Assembly: GCF_000189635.1 (NCBI RefSeq) | Contig: NW_002476413.1 | Coordinates: forward strand, 930,001-994,000 | Source: Tetrahymena thermophila SB210 | Lineage: Eukaryota > Ciliophora > Oligohymenophorea > Hymenostomatida > Tetrahymenidae | Length of the DNA stretch: 64,000 nucleotides | Direction of reading: 5' to 3' | Part shown: in pieces, positions 38,301-50,172 of the stretch | Layout of the letters: each line of letters begins with the position of its first letter | Numbering within the stretch: the stretch's first letter is position 1 | The notes under the pieces: model-generated | The model's input: only the letters and a program-made list of their open reading frames with translations | Told to the model about the DNA's origin: nothing | Databases searched by the model: none | Translations under genes and position numbers: made by a program

Positions 38301-40505
38301 TTTTATAAATATAAAAATTTAAGTTTATTTTTCTATGTTATTTTCTTATTTTTTAAGTTTTCTTAATAATAAAAAAATATTTTATGAATACAAGTTGAAT
38401 TAAAATTAAAAGCTATTTAATCATTTTTAAAATAAAGGGTGTTTAAATAGGCTGCTTTCCTTATGACCTTTAAGGATTTTTTGATAGTGAAACTTTTAAA
38501 AGACATAAAGAAAACTCTTACAACTACCTTGATGCTAAAAAAGTGTAAAAAATATATGAATACCTATTTGTGATTGTAGATAGACATGAATAATATAAAA
38601 AGATAATTATTGAAAATGATTTGCTAAAGTTAACAGAATAGCTAACTCTTTAATAAATAGACTGTAATAAATAATAGAAGGTATCATCAATAAGAAACAG
38701 CTTGAAATAGTAAGAAAATGGCTCAAAGTAAAATAGTGTTGTACAAAGTAAAAGAGAAAGTTATGTAAATACCTCACCGTAATACCGTTCATAAATGCAA
38801 AACAGTAGGAAAAGTGAAGATTCTTAAAGCAAAAAACTCAATTAAGTAGATGATGATATAGTTGAAATAGTTTCCCCTAATCCTATCTAATAAAATGAAA
38901 ATACAAATTTAAATATATCTAGAAATTCTTTAGAGAAAAAGAAATCAATTAAGCTTTTATAAGAATCTAATATTATTGATTATTTTAACATTTTTATGAA
39001 TGTGATCAGTTCCAGAATTTAGTTGGATAATGAAATTCCAATTGGTGAATAAAAAAATATTTTGAAAAGTGTCCTTAATCAGCTAATTGGAATTGTGAAA
39101 TCATCAACAATTCATACTTACAGCAGAATAGTGCAGTTTATTCTTCAAAATAATATATTTTACTCAATTAAACAAGTTATAAAATAAGAAGGTGAACTTA
39201 ATCATGAAGAAATTAATTGTTCATTGAAATTTATATCAGAAATTTCATAAACAAGAATTTATCTCATATCTGATCTACAAGAGCTGCTATTAAAAGAAGA
39301 AATAGAAATAATTATCGCTACTTAAGATAGATTGCTAAATAAATCTTTTATATAAAATGTTAAAAGTTAAACAGATGAATGGAATTTAGTAATACTGCCT
39401 TTAAGCTATTAATATAGAATAATATTTAATTTGCTTTAGCAGTAAATGCTTAATTTTTCATAGCTTGATTCACAAATGATTATAAGTAACATGTTTCATT
39501 GTTTAACTGTAATTACTCCAGAAAAAATGAGCTAGTATCATAAAAAACTATATTGGATATATCGTTCTATCCATCTGTTAAGCTAGCTCCACTTTGAAGT
39601 TTTCTTATTTCTACAGCCTTTAGAATTTCACTCTGTGACTTAGGTAATATTATTTAATCTAGGCAATTTTCAAGAAAAAAAAATTAAAATTTAACCAGTT
39701 AAATATAATTTTTTGATGTATTTTATGAATACAATTTTGACTTCTTGAAAGATTTTTGTTTTGATTTTTAAAATTAAGTAGGTATTTTTTATTATTTTTA
39801 TAAGCTACCGAACTGAATTATTTTAGCTTTTTATTTACTTAATTAACTAATTTTGAAATCAAAAAAATTAAAATTTATAAAGCAAAAAATGATAAAGAAA
39901 ATATTCTTGAAAATAAATTTAAATAAAATTTAATTTGAACAAAAGTTTGTTTGATAATTTTAATTTCAATGAAAATTTCAACTGTTTTTAAAAGGACCTA
40001 ATAAATATTTTAATAATAATTAGATTATGGAAGAAGCTTTAAAAGTGAGTTTTGATTCAGAAGAACCAATGGAATTTTTTATAAATGTTCTAAATCAAAT
40101 TTTTATTTGTAAAAAATCTAACAATTTGATCATGAATCAATATCTTGCATATTCGGAGGAAGTAATATTTTTCATTTTTTTAATTTAAAATAAACATATT
40201 AATTTTTATAGACTTTGATAAAAGTACTCCAAGCTATTGTTTTAAAAGTAATCAGAAATGAGGATTTAAATTAAAAAAACTTGTATCGTCTTATGCTAGG
40301 CTATTTTTGGATGCTTGAGAAAGATAAATTTTTATAAACAGTTAATTAAGTTTTTAGCAGTTTTCCATATCAAAATACTATTTTCATTAACAAATTTGAG
40401 AATTATACTGAAGAAATAGAAATACTTGATATTAAAAAGTACTAATATACAGATTAAGCAGTCTTGTTGGATGCTAAAATTATTTTTAAAAGAGTATTTG
40501 GTTGA
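35384..40505 (+). CDS. Exportin-7 (RanBP16)-like nuclear transport receptor
   Basis: Exons 35384-35445, 35514-36214, 36684-37050, 37175-37477, 37540-38134, 38438-39643, 40024-40161 and 40212-40505 add up to 1221 residues. Similarity to animal exportin-7 (about 1087 residues) runs along the length: TNTQIFLANGIKQIV and YNSDLSQFHRKKEISFRQNL, LNLLYNCLNYDYF (family: LTHNCLNFDF), FTSILFELYYFMV, KNSEQFLKILKSIS, HLLSQLHFEVFLFLQPLEFH, and ETLIKVLQAIVLKVI near the end. The family binds RanGTP and carries cargo through nuclear pores using HEAT-like helices. A disordered Ser/Gln/Asn-rich insertion (38660-38940, about 90 residues) interrupts the helices. Introns of 469 and 380 nt are unusually long here. 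The borders of the intron at 38135-38437 are the least certain part; an in-frame TGA (38396-38398) shows one must exist. Confidence 0.86.
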
Positions 40506-41709
40506 TTTCATTTTCTTATTTAGTAAAAAAAATATATTTCAAATTTCCTTTATAAAACAAATTAAATTTCCATTGTCAATGATATCATCAAAAAAACTTC
40601 TATATAAATTCAGGACTATAAAATAGAATTTCTATAAAAAAAGGATAATATAAATTTTATAATGCCAAAAAATATGTTTATTTTTGTAATGAAATATTAA
40701 TTTTTGAATAACCTGTATTCTCTATTCATATTTGATCATTTTTTCATACTTACTGAAACATCTATACATTTAAAATTTTAATAACCTGTAATTTCTATTT
40801 ATATTTTGATCATTTTTTCATATTTACTTTTATGAATGAAAGAAAATTATAAAAATAAACCAATCCAATTAATAAAATGTCTTATGCATATTCATAGAGT
40901 GTAAATTTTTAATAAATAAATACCTTGATTTGATCAATTTTTCAAAATTACTTTGATAATTGAAATAAAATTATAAAAATCAATCCAATTAATAAAATGT
41001 CTTAAATTAAAATACTTTGATTTTTTCTATTCAAATTATCAAGATTTTTTCTCATCTACTTAATGGAATGAAAAAAAATTATACAAATCAGTATAATGTC
41101 TAAAATAGCAATTAATACAAATTAATATTGATAGAGAGTAAATATTTAATAAATAATTTAATTTTTTTCATTTTATGAAATGAAAAGTAAGTATTTCATA
41201 ATTAATTCGTTTTGATTTTTATGCTTTAATCTAAAAAGTAATTAATTTTGTTTAATTTATGATTCAAACAAAAGTGGTGTAAGATTCCACTTAACTTTTT
41301 AAAACGAAAAGTGTTTGATTTTCAATATTTTTTTGTGATATTTTATCAATCTATTATTTAAAATTTTGTAAATTTTAAAAATTTTCATTTAAGACTAGAT
41401 AAAAATTTGTCTGATGAAAGATATATCTAATTATTTATTTTTAAAAAAATACATAGTACTTTAGCTAAATGAATAAACGCCAGTTCTTTCCGATAATTAT
41501 TTTATAATTTTATTTAACATAAAATGAAATTAGCGAGATATTTTACTCAAATATGTATTTTTAAATATCTTTCTAAGAAATAAAGATAGAAAATAAGCTA
41601 ATAACTAGAAGAATATTAGGCTAATAATTCAACGCACAAACAACATAATTTCACACAAAAATGAAGTTTGTTTAATAAATATCACTATCTAAATAATTAA
41701 AGGTTTCAA
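40506..41709. repeat. Short direct repeats between convergent genes
   Basis: Between the 3' ends of the exportin (plus) and Sec14 (minus) genes. One block (AATAACCTGTA, then TTGATCATTTTTTCATA) occurs at about 40708-40752 and 40780-40830. A second block (AATCCAATTAATAAAATG followed by TCTTA) occurs at about 40862-40885 and 40983-41006, with a decayed relative near 41078-41103. The remaining sequence is plain AT-rich DNA. Confidence 0.65.
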
Positions 41710-44059
41710 TCAGAATATATTGCATTTACTATTTTAACCACAGCATCCTTTATTGTTCTAATTTACTCCAATTTCTTCTATTTCTACCATTTTTTTGTCT
41801 TCTTTAATGGTTGTTGTATTTTATTTTGCGAATACATTTTTAGATTTTTTAATTAGTTGATTGACGTCTGTGGCTGTAACAGTATGGCCTTCCTCTTCTT
41901 CTTCCTATAAAACGACAAATCCTTTTTCTACTTCCTTAAATTACTCTTCCTTCTTTCCTGGAGATGCTTATGATTACATGCTATTCTATGTATTTACAAA
42001 ATCTTATTTTGTTTCTTAAGTAGTTGCAGTTGTTGCTGTATTTGTTTATTTAATATTCTTATTAATATCTAATTAAGGTTCATCCTATTTATTAAATTAA
42101 TTCACATTGTCAAATATTATCTATTAATTTTCTACATGTTATATATTAATTTGGAAAGTTGCTGATTAATTTATCTAATCTTTGCTAGATTCTTATTTGA
42201 AATCTTCAACAAAACGCTTTGACGAGGCTTTCATTGATTAGACAAAATGAGTATTCCCAAATGACTGGCTCATCTTTTCATCTATTGCTTTGTTGCTACC
42301 TTCTCCTCTATTTTGATTATTAAGCACTTTTGGTGTACTTTCCTTGTTTAACTTGGCCTTTTATTATTCTGTTTGTTAATGATCTTAGCTATCTAATTTT
42401 AAAGGTTCTGCTGAAATCGATCCTCCGAACGAAAATGGCTTTACTTAGTTTGAATTATTGTTTTGAATAAAATTTCTATCATTTGGTTACAATGAAATTT
42501 CTTAATCCTACTTCTAAACTTCTTAAATTTATTTAGTCTCTACAATTTGGTTAGTTGCAGAAGGAGCAGCAAGAGCCACAACTGGAACTGGTGCAGGATT
42601 TAGCTTTCTTTATCTCTCTTCTTTTTATTCTTTTGTAGTGTAAATATCGATAGGTGGCCTATTTTTAAATAAATTCATTATGGATTTTAATAAATATTAA
42701 CTAAGATAAATTTAATAACTAATAAATTACCAAAACTAAGTAAGATCATCGAGTTGACCTTGGTATTTTTTTTAAAGATACCTAGGCTCAATATCGTTTT
42801 GCATTTAGCTTAGTTGCTTTTTGTCCAAAAATTTTATTTTAGAAGCAGCTTCTTCATCAATCATCTTTTCGATCACACTCCAAATATTTTTAAGACCAAA
42901 ACTAGGATTAAGGATATAAAGTCTTTCAAGACAGCCACCAAAATTAACCTGCATCGCATCAATAATAACTCCAAGAGCCTTAAGAGGTAAAGAAAAAATA
43001 CCCTTTTCTCTTGTATCAATAATAAAAATCCAATTTTCAACCTTTCCTGGCACCATCATATATTTTTTAATCATTTCTAAAAAAACACACATAGCTTGAG
43101 TAATTTAATCAGCTCCATGCTATTAAATAAACATATTATTAAAAATTAATAAAATTTAAACGCTCACTCTTTGTGTGTTCAAAAAATAATGGAAAGAAAA
43201 TTCATTTATTTAAGATTATATGGATGTACTTTGATTTATTTTTTAGTAAATATTTTCAAAATTTATCAAATCAAAATTAATGTTTAGTTTATTTATCAGT
43301 CAGCATTTGTTATAATTAAATGATTACTGTTTTAAGATTTAAGTTCTAGCAATCCATATAGATAACAGGTCTCAATTGCTTGTCTCTACCGCAAAGATAA
43401 ACATTTCCTGACATCAAGAAGTTTGTAGAAAACTAGTCAAGAGTGTGCCATTTAGGATTATTGATCCATTCTACATGCTATGTTAGTGCCTAATAATTAT
43501 GCAATATGAACTAGTTAATTAATCATCGAGTTAAACGAAAATTTTACCTTAAGAGATTTTTTCATATTATATTTACCGGCTTGCAACATTTTAAGATAGC
43601 TACTTTCTTTAAACCTATTTTATTATATAATATTTTATATTTTAAACGCTAATCTTCAATTTATTTGGCAAAATAAATAAATAAGCAAGCATACCCTTCA
43701 GGGATTTAGACATTATTTTATCTCACAAATTCTTTGAATTCTACTAAGCATTTCTTTTCAAATTCATCGTATTCTACATTTTCAAATATTTTTCTACGAA
43801 TTTTCTTGTTTTCTCCATGTTTTATGTAGTAATCTAAATTATTTTAAATAAAATATATATTTAAATGAGGCTAATTCGTATTTTTAATTTGTAATAAAGA
43901 GTGTTAAAAGTATCAGCATGAATGAACTTCAAAAGCATTTTGAATTAAGCTAAGCTAATTTAATTTCGAGAAATCATAAAAATTACCTGAATGCTGTATA
44001 TTATTTACTTCTGGAGGCGGGATGAGAAACCATGGATCAAAATTTAAGACAGGGTCCAT
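41710..44059 (-). CDS. Sec14-like CRAL-TRIO protein with C-terminal CaaX box
   Basis: Exons 44059-43987, 43833-43695, 43614-43548, 43489-43328, 43119-42731 and 42658-41710, with introns of 153, 80, 58, 208 and 72 nt, give 592 residues. Residues 1-90 contain the CRAL-TRIO N-terminal helices (FKESSYLKMLQAGKYNMKKS). Residues about 100-280 are the lipid pocket: RDKQLRPVIYMDCQNLNL, VENWIFIIDTREKG, NFGGCLERLYILNPSFGLKN and RYLQKKYQGQLDDLTQFWPP. These match Sec14-type phosphatidylinositol transfer proteins. The second half is disordered and rich in Gln, Asn, Lys and Ser. The protein ends GCCGQNSKCNIF, where CNIF fits a CaaX prenylation box with upstream cysteines for acylation, so membrane attachment is likely (inference). 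The start ATG at 44059 opens a well-conserved first exon. Confidence 0.9.
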
Positions 44060-45626
44060 TTTAGATAGCAGATTTAATACTTTTAATATACCTAACTTCT
44101 ATAAAATTAACTTTAATAATATATTTTGTTTTAAATTTTTAATAGTTGATATTAAGTTATTCAAACTAATTACAAAATTATTAAAGTTGGAGATACTTTA
44201 ATTTATCTTTCAGTTGCGTAGAAATACATGCATACACACATACGTAAATACGTACATATATACTTGGGATATTATTTTGTGATCAAACCGTTTTCTATTC
44301 ATTTTTAAAGCATTGAAAAAAAAAACTAATTTTATTAACTTGCGCTTTAATCAAATTAAGCAAATAATTTATTGGATTAAATAACTAAAAATAGATAGGA
44401 ATATAGATTCATTCATATATTGATATCTAATTTAAACTCCCTTAAATTAAGTTGATAAGTATAAAAGTGTAAATTTTTAATTGAAAATACCTTTTAGCAC
44501 CTAAATAGATAAAATTAACTTTGCTCAAAAAAATAAAAAGGCATATTTTATTACTTACGAAGTTTATTTAAAACACTTAGAAATCTTTGTAATCAAAGAA
44601 AATGAATATAAAATTTTATTATACTTGTTAATTTTATGTAATTTTTTATCTCAAAAATTATGAAAATACACAAATCAATAAATAAATTAGCAGATATTAA
44701 CTAATTAACTTAAAATTATAGAGATATATTTTGATATGCTTATCAATTTTTTTGAATTATAAATAATTTCTAAAGTTTTATTTTGAGGTCATCCTAAAAT
44801 TATTTAGCCTAATGTGACATTTTATTTATTTTCACAAATTGAAAGAAACTAACTTGTTTTTTATGAAATATAAATAATCTTGGAGTAAACTTTTATTAAA
44901 ATCAGAAAAAATTTAAAAATCAATCCTATATTTTATAATAGAAATAATTATTAAGAATATTTCAATATTTGATCAAATTTTAAAACCAAACATATAGATA
45001 GGTAGTTTTAACTATCAATCTGACTCAGAAAAATTTAAAATTATTTATTTTTTTAAGAAAAATATAGGAAATTATATTGAATTAAATATTTTGTGAGTAA
45101 AAAATTTAGCATTACTAATATAAATACTTTGAAAAATTAATGTTATTTGTTAAAATATTTTAATTAAACAGTAATTTATTATAGAAAAATATAAATTTCA
45201 TTGAATTTGCATAGTTTTTCACATAAGAATTGGAATAAATCTTTTATATAAATTAGTCAAACAGAAAGATCTAATGTAATTTAAAATTTATTACCTAAAT
45301 AGAATCAAATACGGTTCCTGCTTTAAGAGCTAATTTTTGTGACTTAATCAACTAAATAAATATGTGAAATTGTTGAATTTAAATTTTCTGTATTTTCAAG
45401 TCACTTAGCACCTTGAAGCAAACTTTCCATTTAATTACCTTTCCTTGTACACCTTAAACAAATACCCAATAGTTATTTAAACATGGTAGTAAAAACAAGA
45501 TAGTAAATTAATATATTTCTATTGATTACTAAAAAATTTAAAAATCAATTAAGATATTAACTGAAAACTTTTAAAATAATTACTTGGAGAGATAGTAAAA
45601 ATTAAGGACAACGTGTTTATTTAAAA
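44060..45626. other. Divergent intergenic region with possible small exons
   Basis: The promoter sides of the Sec14 gene (minus) and the basic-tailed family member 2 (plus) lie here. An alternating purine-pyrimidine tract is at 44224-44263. On the minus strand, 45299-45355 looks exon-like, bounded by TTTAG and GTAATA, and an ATG lies at 45432. I could not join them into a frame. The rest is plain AT-rich sequence. Confidence 0.5.
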
Positions 45627-48476
45627 ATGTTGTAAATGGTTTACTGTTATCAATATGTTCCAATACCATAATATTCTCAGAATAAGAGCTTAGAAAGTTC
45701 ATAGAATCAAGATCCAATTTCTGTTTAAGGGATACCTGATGCTGGAAAGAACAGTGCACAATCTGATTAATATAATATGAATAATCAAAATAATGAGGTA
45801 TATGATCATAAAAGCACGTGCCATCCAATCAATGATTACCGCACTTACTTCTAAAATCCTACTTAATAGAAGGAAGTGAACTTATACAATCCCAGAATGA
45901 TGTATTGCATGCCATAATATATGCAGTATTACACTAATCAAAATCTAAATTATCCCTAATAATGCTATTAGATAATATAAACTGGGAGTCAATAATATTA
46001 AATAGGCTTGAATAGCTAAAACAATAGTAATTATCAAAATTCATTCACTAACGAAATTAGAAATCAACCCACATAATATACAGGATAATAAATACCTCCA
46101 TAAGAATAGTAAAGTCATGACAAATAAAAATCTCCTTCTATTTTTAGTCATGAAGATAATGCAAAAACTATATTAAATAAACAAATTAAAATTGATTAAA
46201 ATCGCGAAAACAGTAATTATTTTATTAATAAAAATATAATTGCATTTCATGAAAATATAGCCTCGAAATAAATGGAGCTGTTAAACTCTGCAAGAATTGA
46301 CGAAGACTATGAGATTGAACAAGATAACAAATATGAATTTACATAAGACAGAAGTATAATTAAGAAAAATGTAATACAACAAACTAAAAAAGAAGAAGAA
46401 CAAGCCAGCCTAAATATATAATAACCAATAAATCAAGGTGTTTTTAAATTATTTAAAAAGCCATAAATTTAATCATCAAGCATCTCTGAAAATTCTATAA
46501 GCAGCTTTGATAAAATTAATATCTTGAATAGCTAAAATGAAAAAAACCTAAATTCTATTATATTCCCTGAACAGAATTGGTAAAAAGAAGATATCAAATA
46601 AGAATTTTATTATTTACAAAGTAATGATGAATTTTAAAAAAATAATAAAGAAGGGGATATAAAAAAGAAAATTACCTTTAAACAAAATTTTTCACCCTAA
46701 AAAGTTGAATTAATTTAAAAAGAAAAAGTTAACAAAAATTAATTGAAAGCCAATTAATAGAATATACAAGCAAACAATTTCAGATTAACTCCAGATTAAC
46801 TTTAAATAAAAAATCAAAATTGCGCTATTATTAAAAACGAAGATTATGAAAAATACTCCGATTAATAATGTAAAACCTACAATTTAGATGAGCGCTTTGA
46901 TGAATTAGAACATTTCTTACCCAATTTATCAAAACACGAAATATAGAATGAGAAAATTGTTGATAAAATTAGCAAAAATATTAAAAAAAGCAAAAGCGAG
47001 CTAAGTGTAAGTGTTAAATAAAGTGCATAACGTAAGCTGAATTCAAAAAAAGTAATTTAGAACAGCAAATAGAAAATTGAGAAAATTCATAAAATTCATT
47101 AATAAGCACAAGCTAAAAATGAAGCTAGCCAATAATAAATACAAGAAAATAAATTAACTGCCACTAAATAAAAACTTGCAAAAAAATATGACTAGCCTTA
47201 GGATAGCTCGAAAAAGTTAAAATTCAAAAATATCAATGAATAATGGTAAAAAGAATAGTAATAGCTAATGTTTCCAGCTAAATTTTAATCAAAACAATCA
47301 AAGATAAATGAATTAAATTTATCTAAAGCTCCAATAGATATATGCAATTAAAACCCGCTATCTATAAAAATAAACTAAAATCACTCTTGTGATCATGTTC
47401 TTGAATAATAAAATGACGATTTAAAATATTCAGAGCCAAACCAAAATAATATTTGTGATTTCCAGAATAGTAATCAGTTAATTGATGGAAGTTATTTAAA
47501 TTAAGTAAATAACATATTATCTTAATAAAAAAAAGAAAAGTAAATTTAAAAATCTGAACAAGAACTTCAAAAAAGTTAAGATAGCGAACAAAATGAATAT
47601 TTAATAAAAGATTATTTAAAAATCTAAAAGAGCAATAGTGGAGATGATGATAATGATTAAGCTAAAAGAACTCGAATTATTTTTTCTAAGAATTTACTAA
47701 ATAATTCAAATAATGATAATTCCTCTGCTATTAAAGGCCTAAGAGTTTTAAAAGAAGATATAGATTAGTGTGAATTCTAATTGAGCAGCGATATACCTAA
47801 TTAAACTATCTAGTTTTAATGTAAGTAATAAAAAAATTGTGAAAATCAACAAAATTAAGATAATAAGAATAGTATGATATCAAAAGAAAATTTATAAATT
47901 AAAAACTTAATAATAGACGCAAATCAAAAAGAACACCAGTAAGAAAGCATAAGCGAAAACCCAATAGAAATAGAAATCGAAGATTTAGATAGCCAAGTTG
48001 ATGATGACTAAATATTCTAGGATAATTAGCACTAATAGAGTAGCTAAGAAGATGAAGATAACTAAATGAGTAAAGTTGCAATAGGCAATGCCTCTAAAAA
48101 TATTTTAAAGGCATTTTAAAAGTACATATCCAACCATGAAAAGTTTTCATAATGCACGATTAGCTCTTTGAATAGAATGTATCAAAGAAATACTTTGAGC
48201 AACTTATTGCTCATAAAGATCTATTTGAATCAGCGCTATAAAAAATTGATGAACGAATTTATCGAATCATATGCTTAGGATTGGTTGATTCAGAGCAAAG
48301 TGTAAAATCTAGAAATCCATCTTAAGATTTTGGAAGAATTAAAAAATAATAATGTTTCTATTTTAAAAACAAAAAAAAAAAAATATTAACGCAAAAAAAT
48401 AACTGAATTTAATAATCATGCCAAGAGAAAAAATTCATAGCAAAGCAATAAAACAGCAACAATCAACGAAAATTGA
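45627..48476 (+). CDS. Ciliate-specific protein with basic C-terminal domain (family member 2)
   Basis: A single frame of 949 residues if the ATG at 45627 is used; the frame is open further upstream, so the start is uncertain (the ATG at 45636 is an alternative). Most of it is low-complexity, rich in Gln, Asn, Lys, Glu and Ser, with acidic patches near 47950-48065 (ENPIEIEIEDLDSQVDDD). The N-terminus has Tyr/Pro/Gln-rich text (YQYVPIPQYSQ) like that of the protein at 13326-14855. The last 130 residues carry the shared domain: SKNILKAFQKYISNHEKF, LNRMYQRNTLSNLLLIKIYL, QRYKKLMNEFIESYAQDWLI and SKVQNLEIHLKILEELKNN, then a basic tail (KKKKYQRKKI, AKRKN). Function is unknown; the tails suggest a nuclear location. 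The two copies are about 33 kb apart and differ greatly in length. Confidence 0.82.
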
Positions 48477-50172
48477 AAATATTTTTGAATAAAAGGAATA
48501 TTTATATGCTAAAAAAACAAACTTTATACTAAAATACTATATTTACTTACAAATTTTAAATAAGATTCCTTTTTTCATAAACAAAAAATTATTATTACAA
48601 CGAATAAATAAATTAATTAGTATTTCTTTTAAACCAAATATTTATAAAACCTTGCTTGCTTGTTAACATATTTCATATTTTACAACTAAAAAGCTTGTTC
48701 ATTTTTTTAAAAATGATTGTAATTATTAAAAAAAATAACTTCAAAATTATATTTTTATTATCTTCAAAATTAAAAAACACAAATTTATCAAAATATAACA
48801 ATCAGACATCTTTATTCATAACTCATTTTTTTTTTTTTTAATTTAAAACACTTTTATTTTTCTAAAAATTTTTGAATGTGAAATATTTGCTAACAAATTT
48901 ATCCAATATGGTTAATTTTATCACTATAATGAGTATAATATGAATTCATTTGCAATAATTATTCTGTAAAAAATGCAATCTTGATTGAATAAAATCTGTT
49001 TTCAATAAAATTGAAAGTTTATAATCTTATATTGTAATTTACTGATATTTGTAATAGTATATGGTTTTTTAATTTTAGGATCAATAAAGTTTATAACATT
49101 TAAAATGTTATCAACTCATTTTTAACTATCTTCCACTTCTTTGTTTTAAAAAAATAATATCTTTTATCATTTATAATTTTTCCTATTTTGAAAACTAATA
49201 CATTGTTTATGATTTTCTTTTTTAATATTAAATTGAAAAAGTGTACAAATTAATTATTTATTTATCTATTATTGACATGAAGATTAGTTGCGTTAAGAGT
49301 CAACTTATATCAATCTAAGATTTTTTTATTTTATATTAAACAATCAGTAATAATTAAATTTAATTAATAATAATATTTCCCCATTTAAAAGAAGTCAAGA
49401 CAAAATAAATTAAATGCTTATTCGCGAGATAATTGCATTATTCATTAATTAATTCACTTTACATCTAATTATTTATTTATTTGAATTAACCTGCTACTTA
49501 TTTAAAATATTGTAATATTTGTTACATTTGCTTAGTATTTATTTTTGAATAAAACACATTTAAAGATTTATTTTCATAATAAATTAAAGACAGTTTATAA
49601 AAATTATTTTTTATTATTTAATAAAATTAATTTAATTTAAAAAAAATTTTTTTTTTTGAGAAATTATTATTAAAAATATTTCATTTATTAAAGTGTTCAA
49701 TTTTAATTTAGAATATTTATTGAATGAAAAATATTTTCAAATTTTTTTATTAAATTATGAAATATTTTTCAATTAATCTCAAATTTAATGCTCATTTGTT
49801 AACTTTTTGAGGAATAGTTAGTTTTTAATATATTTTATTAATTTATTTATAATTATTAATTGCTTAATTCTATTATTAATTAGTTAGTAAATAGACAGAT
49901 AAATAAATATCTTTTTAAATGCTAAACTATTTTTTTCTTTCATGAAGTAAATAAAAATAGATTTAAATTTCAACGACTATTTTTTAAAAATCCATGCTTA
50001 AATAAATCATATGTTTTTGTGTTTGCGGATTTTAACTGTAAAAAACAAACAAAAATAATATGTAAAGAATATTTGGTAGTATCAAATATATATAAAAAAA
50101 GCTTAACAATTTAAAGTAAAAGAAAATCATTCAAGAATTATCAAGCTATATAGGAAACAATTAATTAAAGTT
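48477..50172. other. Intergenic AT-rich DNA
   Basis: Spacer of 1.7 kb between two plus-strand genes, rich in T runs. No gene-like frame or repeat was recognised. It should include the promoter of the kinase-like gene at 50173. Confidence 0.5.

Noticed and set aside
45299-45432. Possible tiny two-exon gene on the minus strand (ATG at 45432, exon-like block 45299-45355)
   Set aside because: The block has splice-like borders, but no phase-consistent join gives a protein longer than about 17 residues, and no further exons were found downstream.
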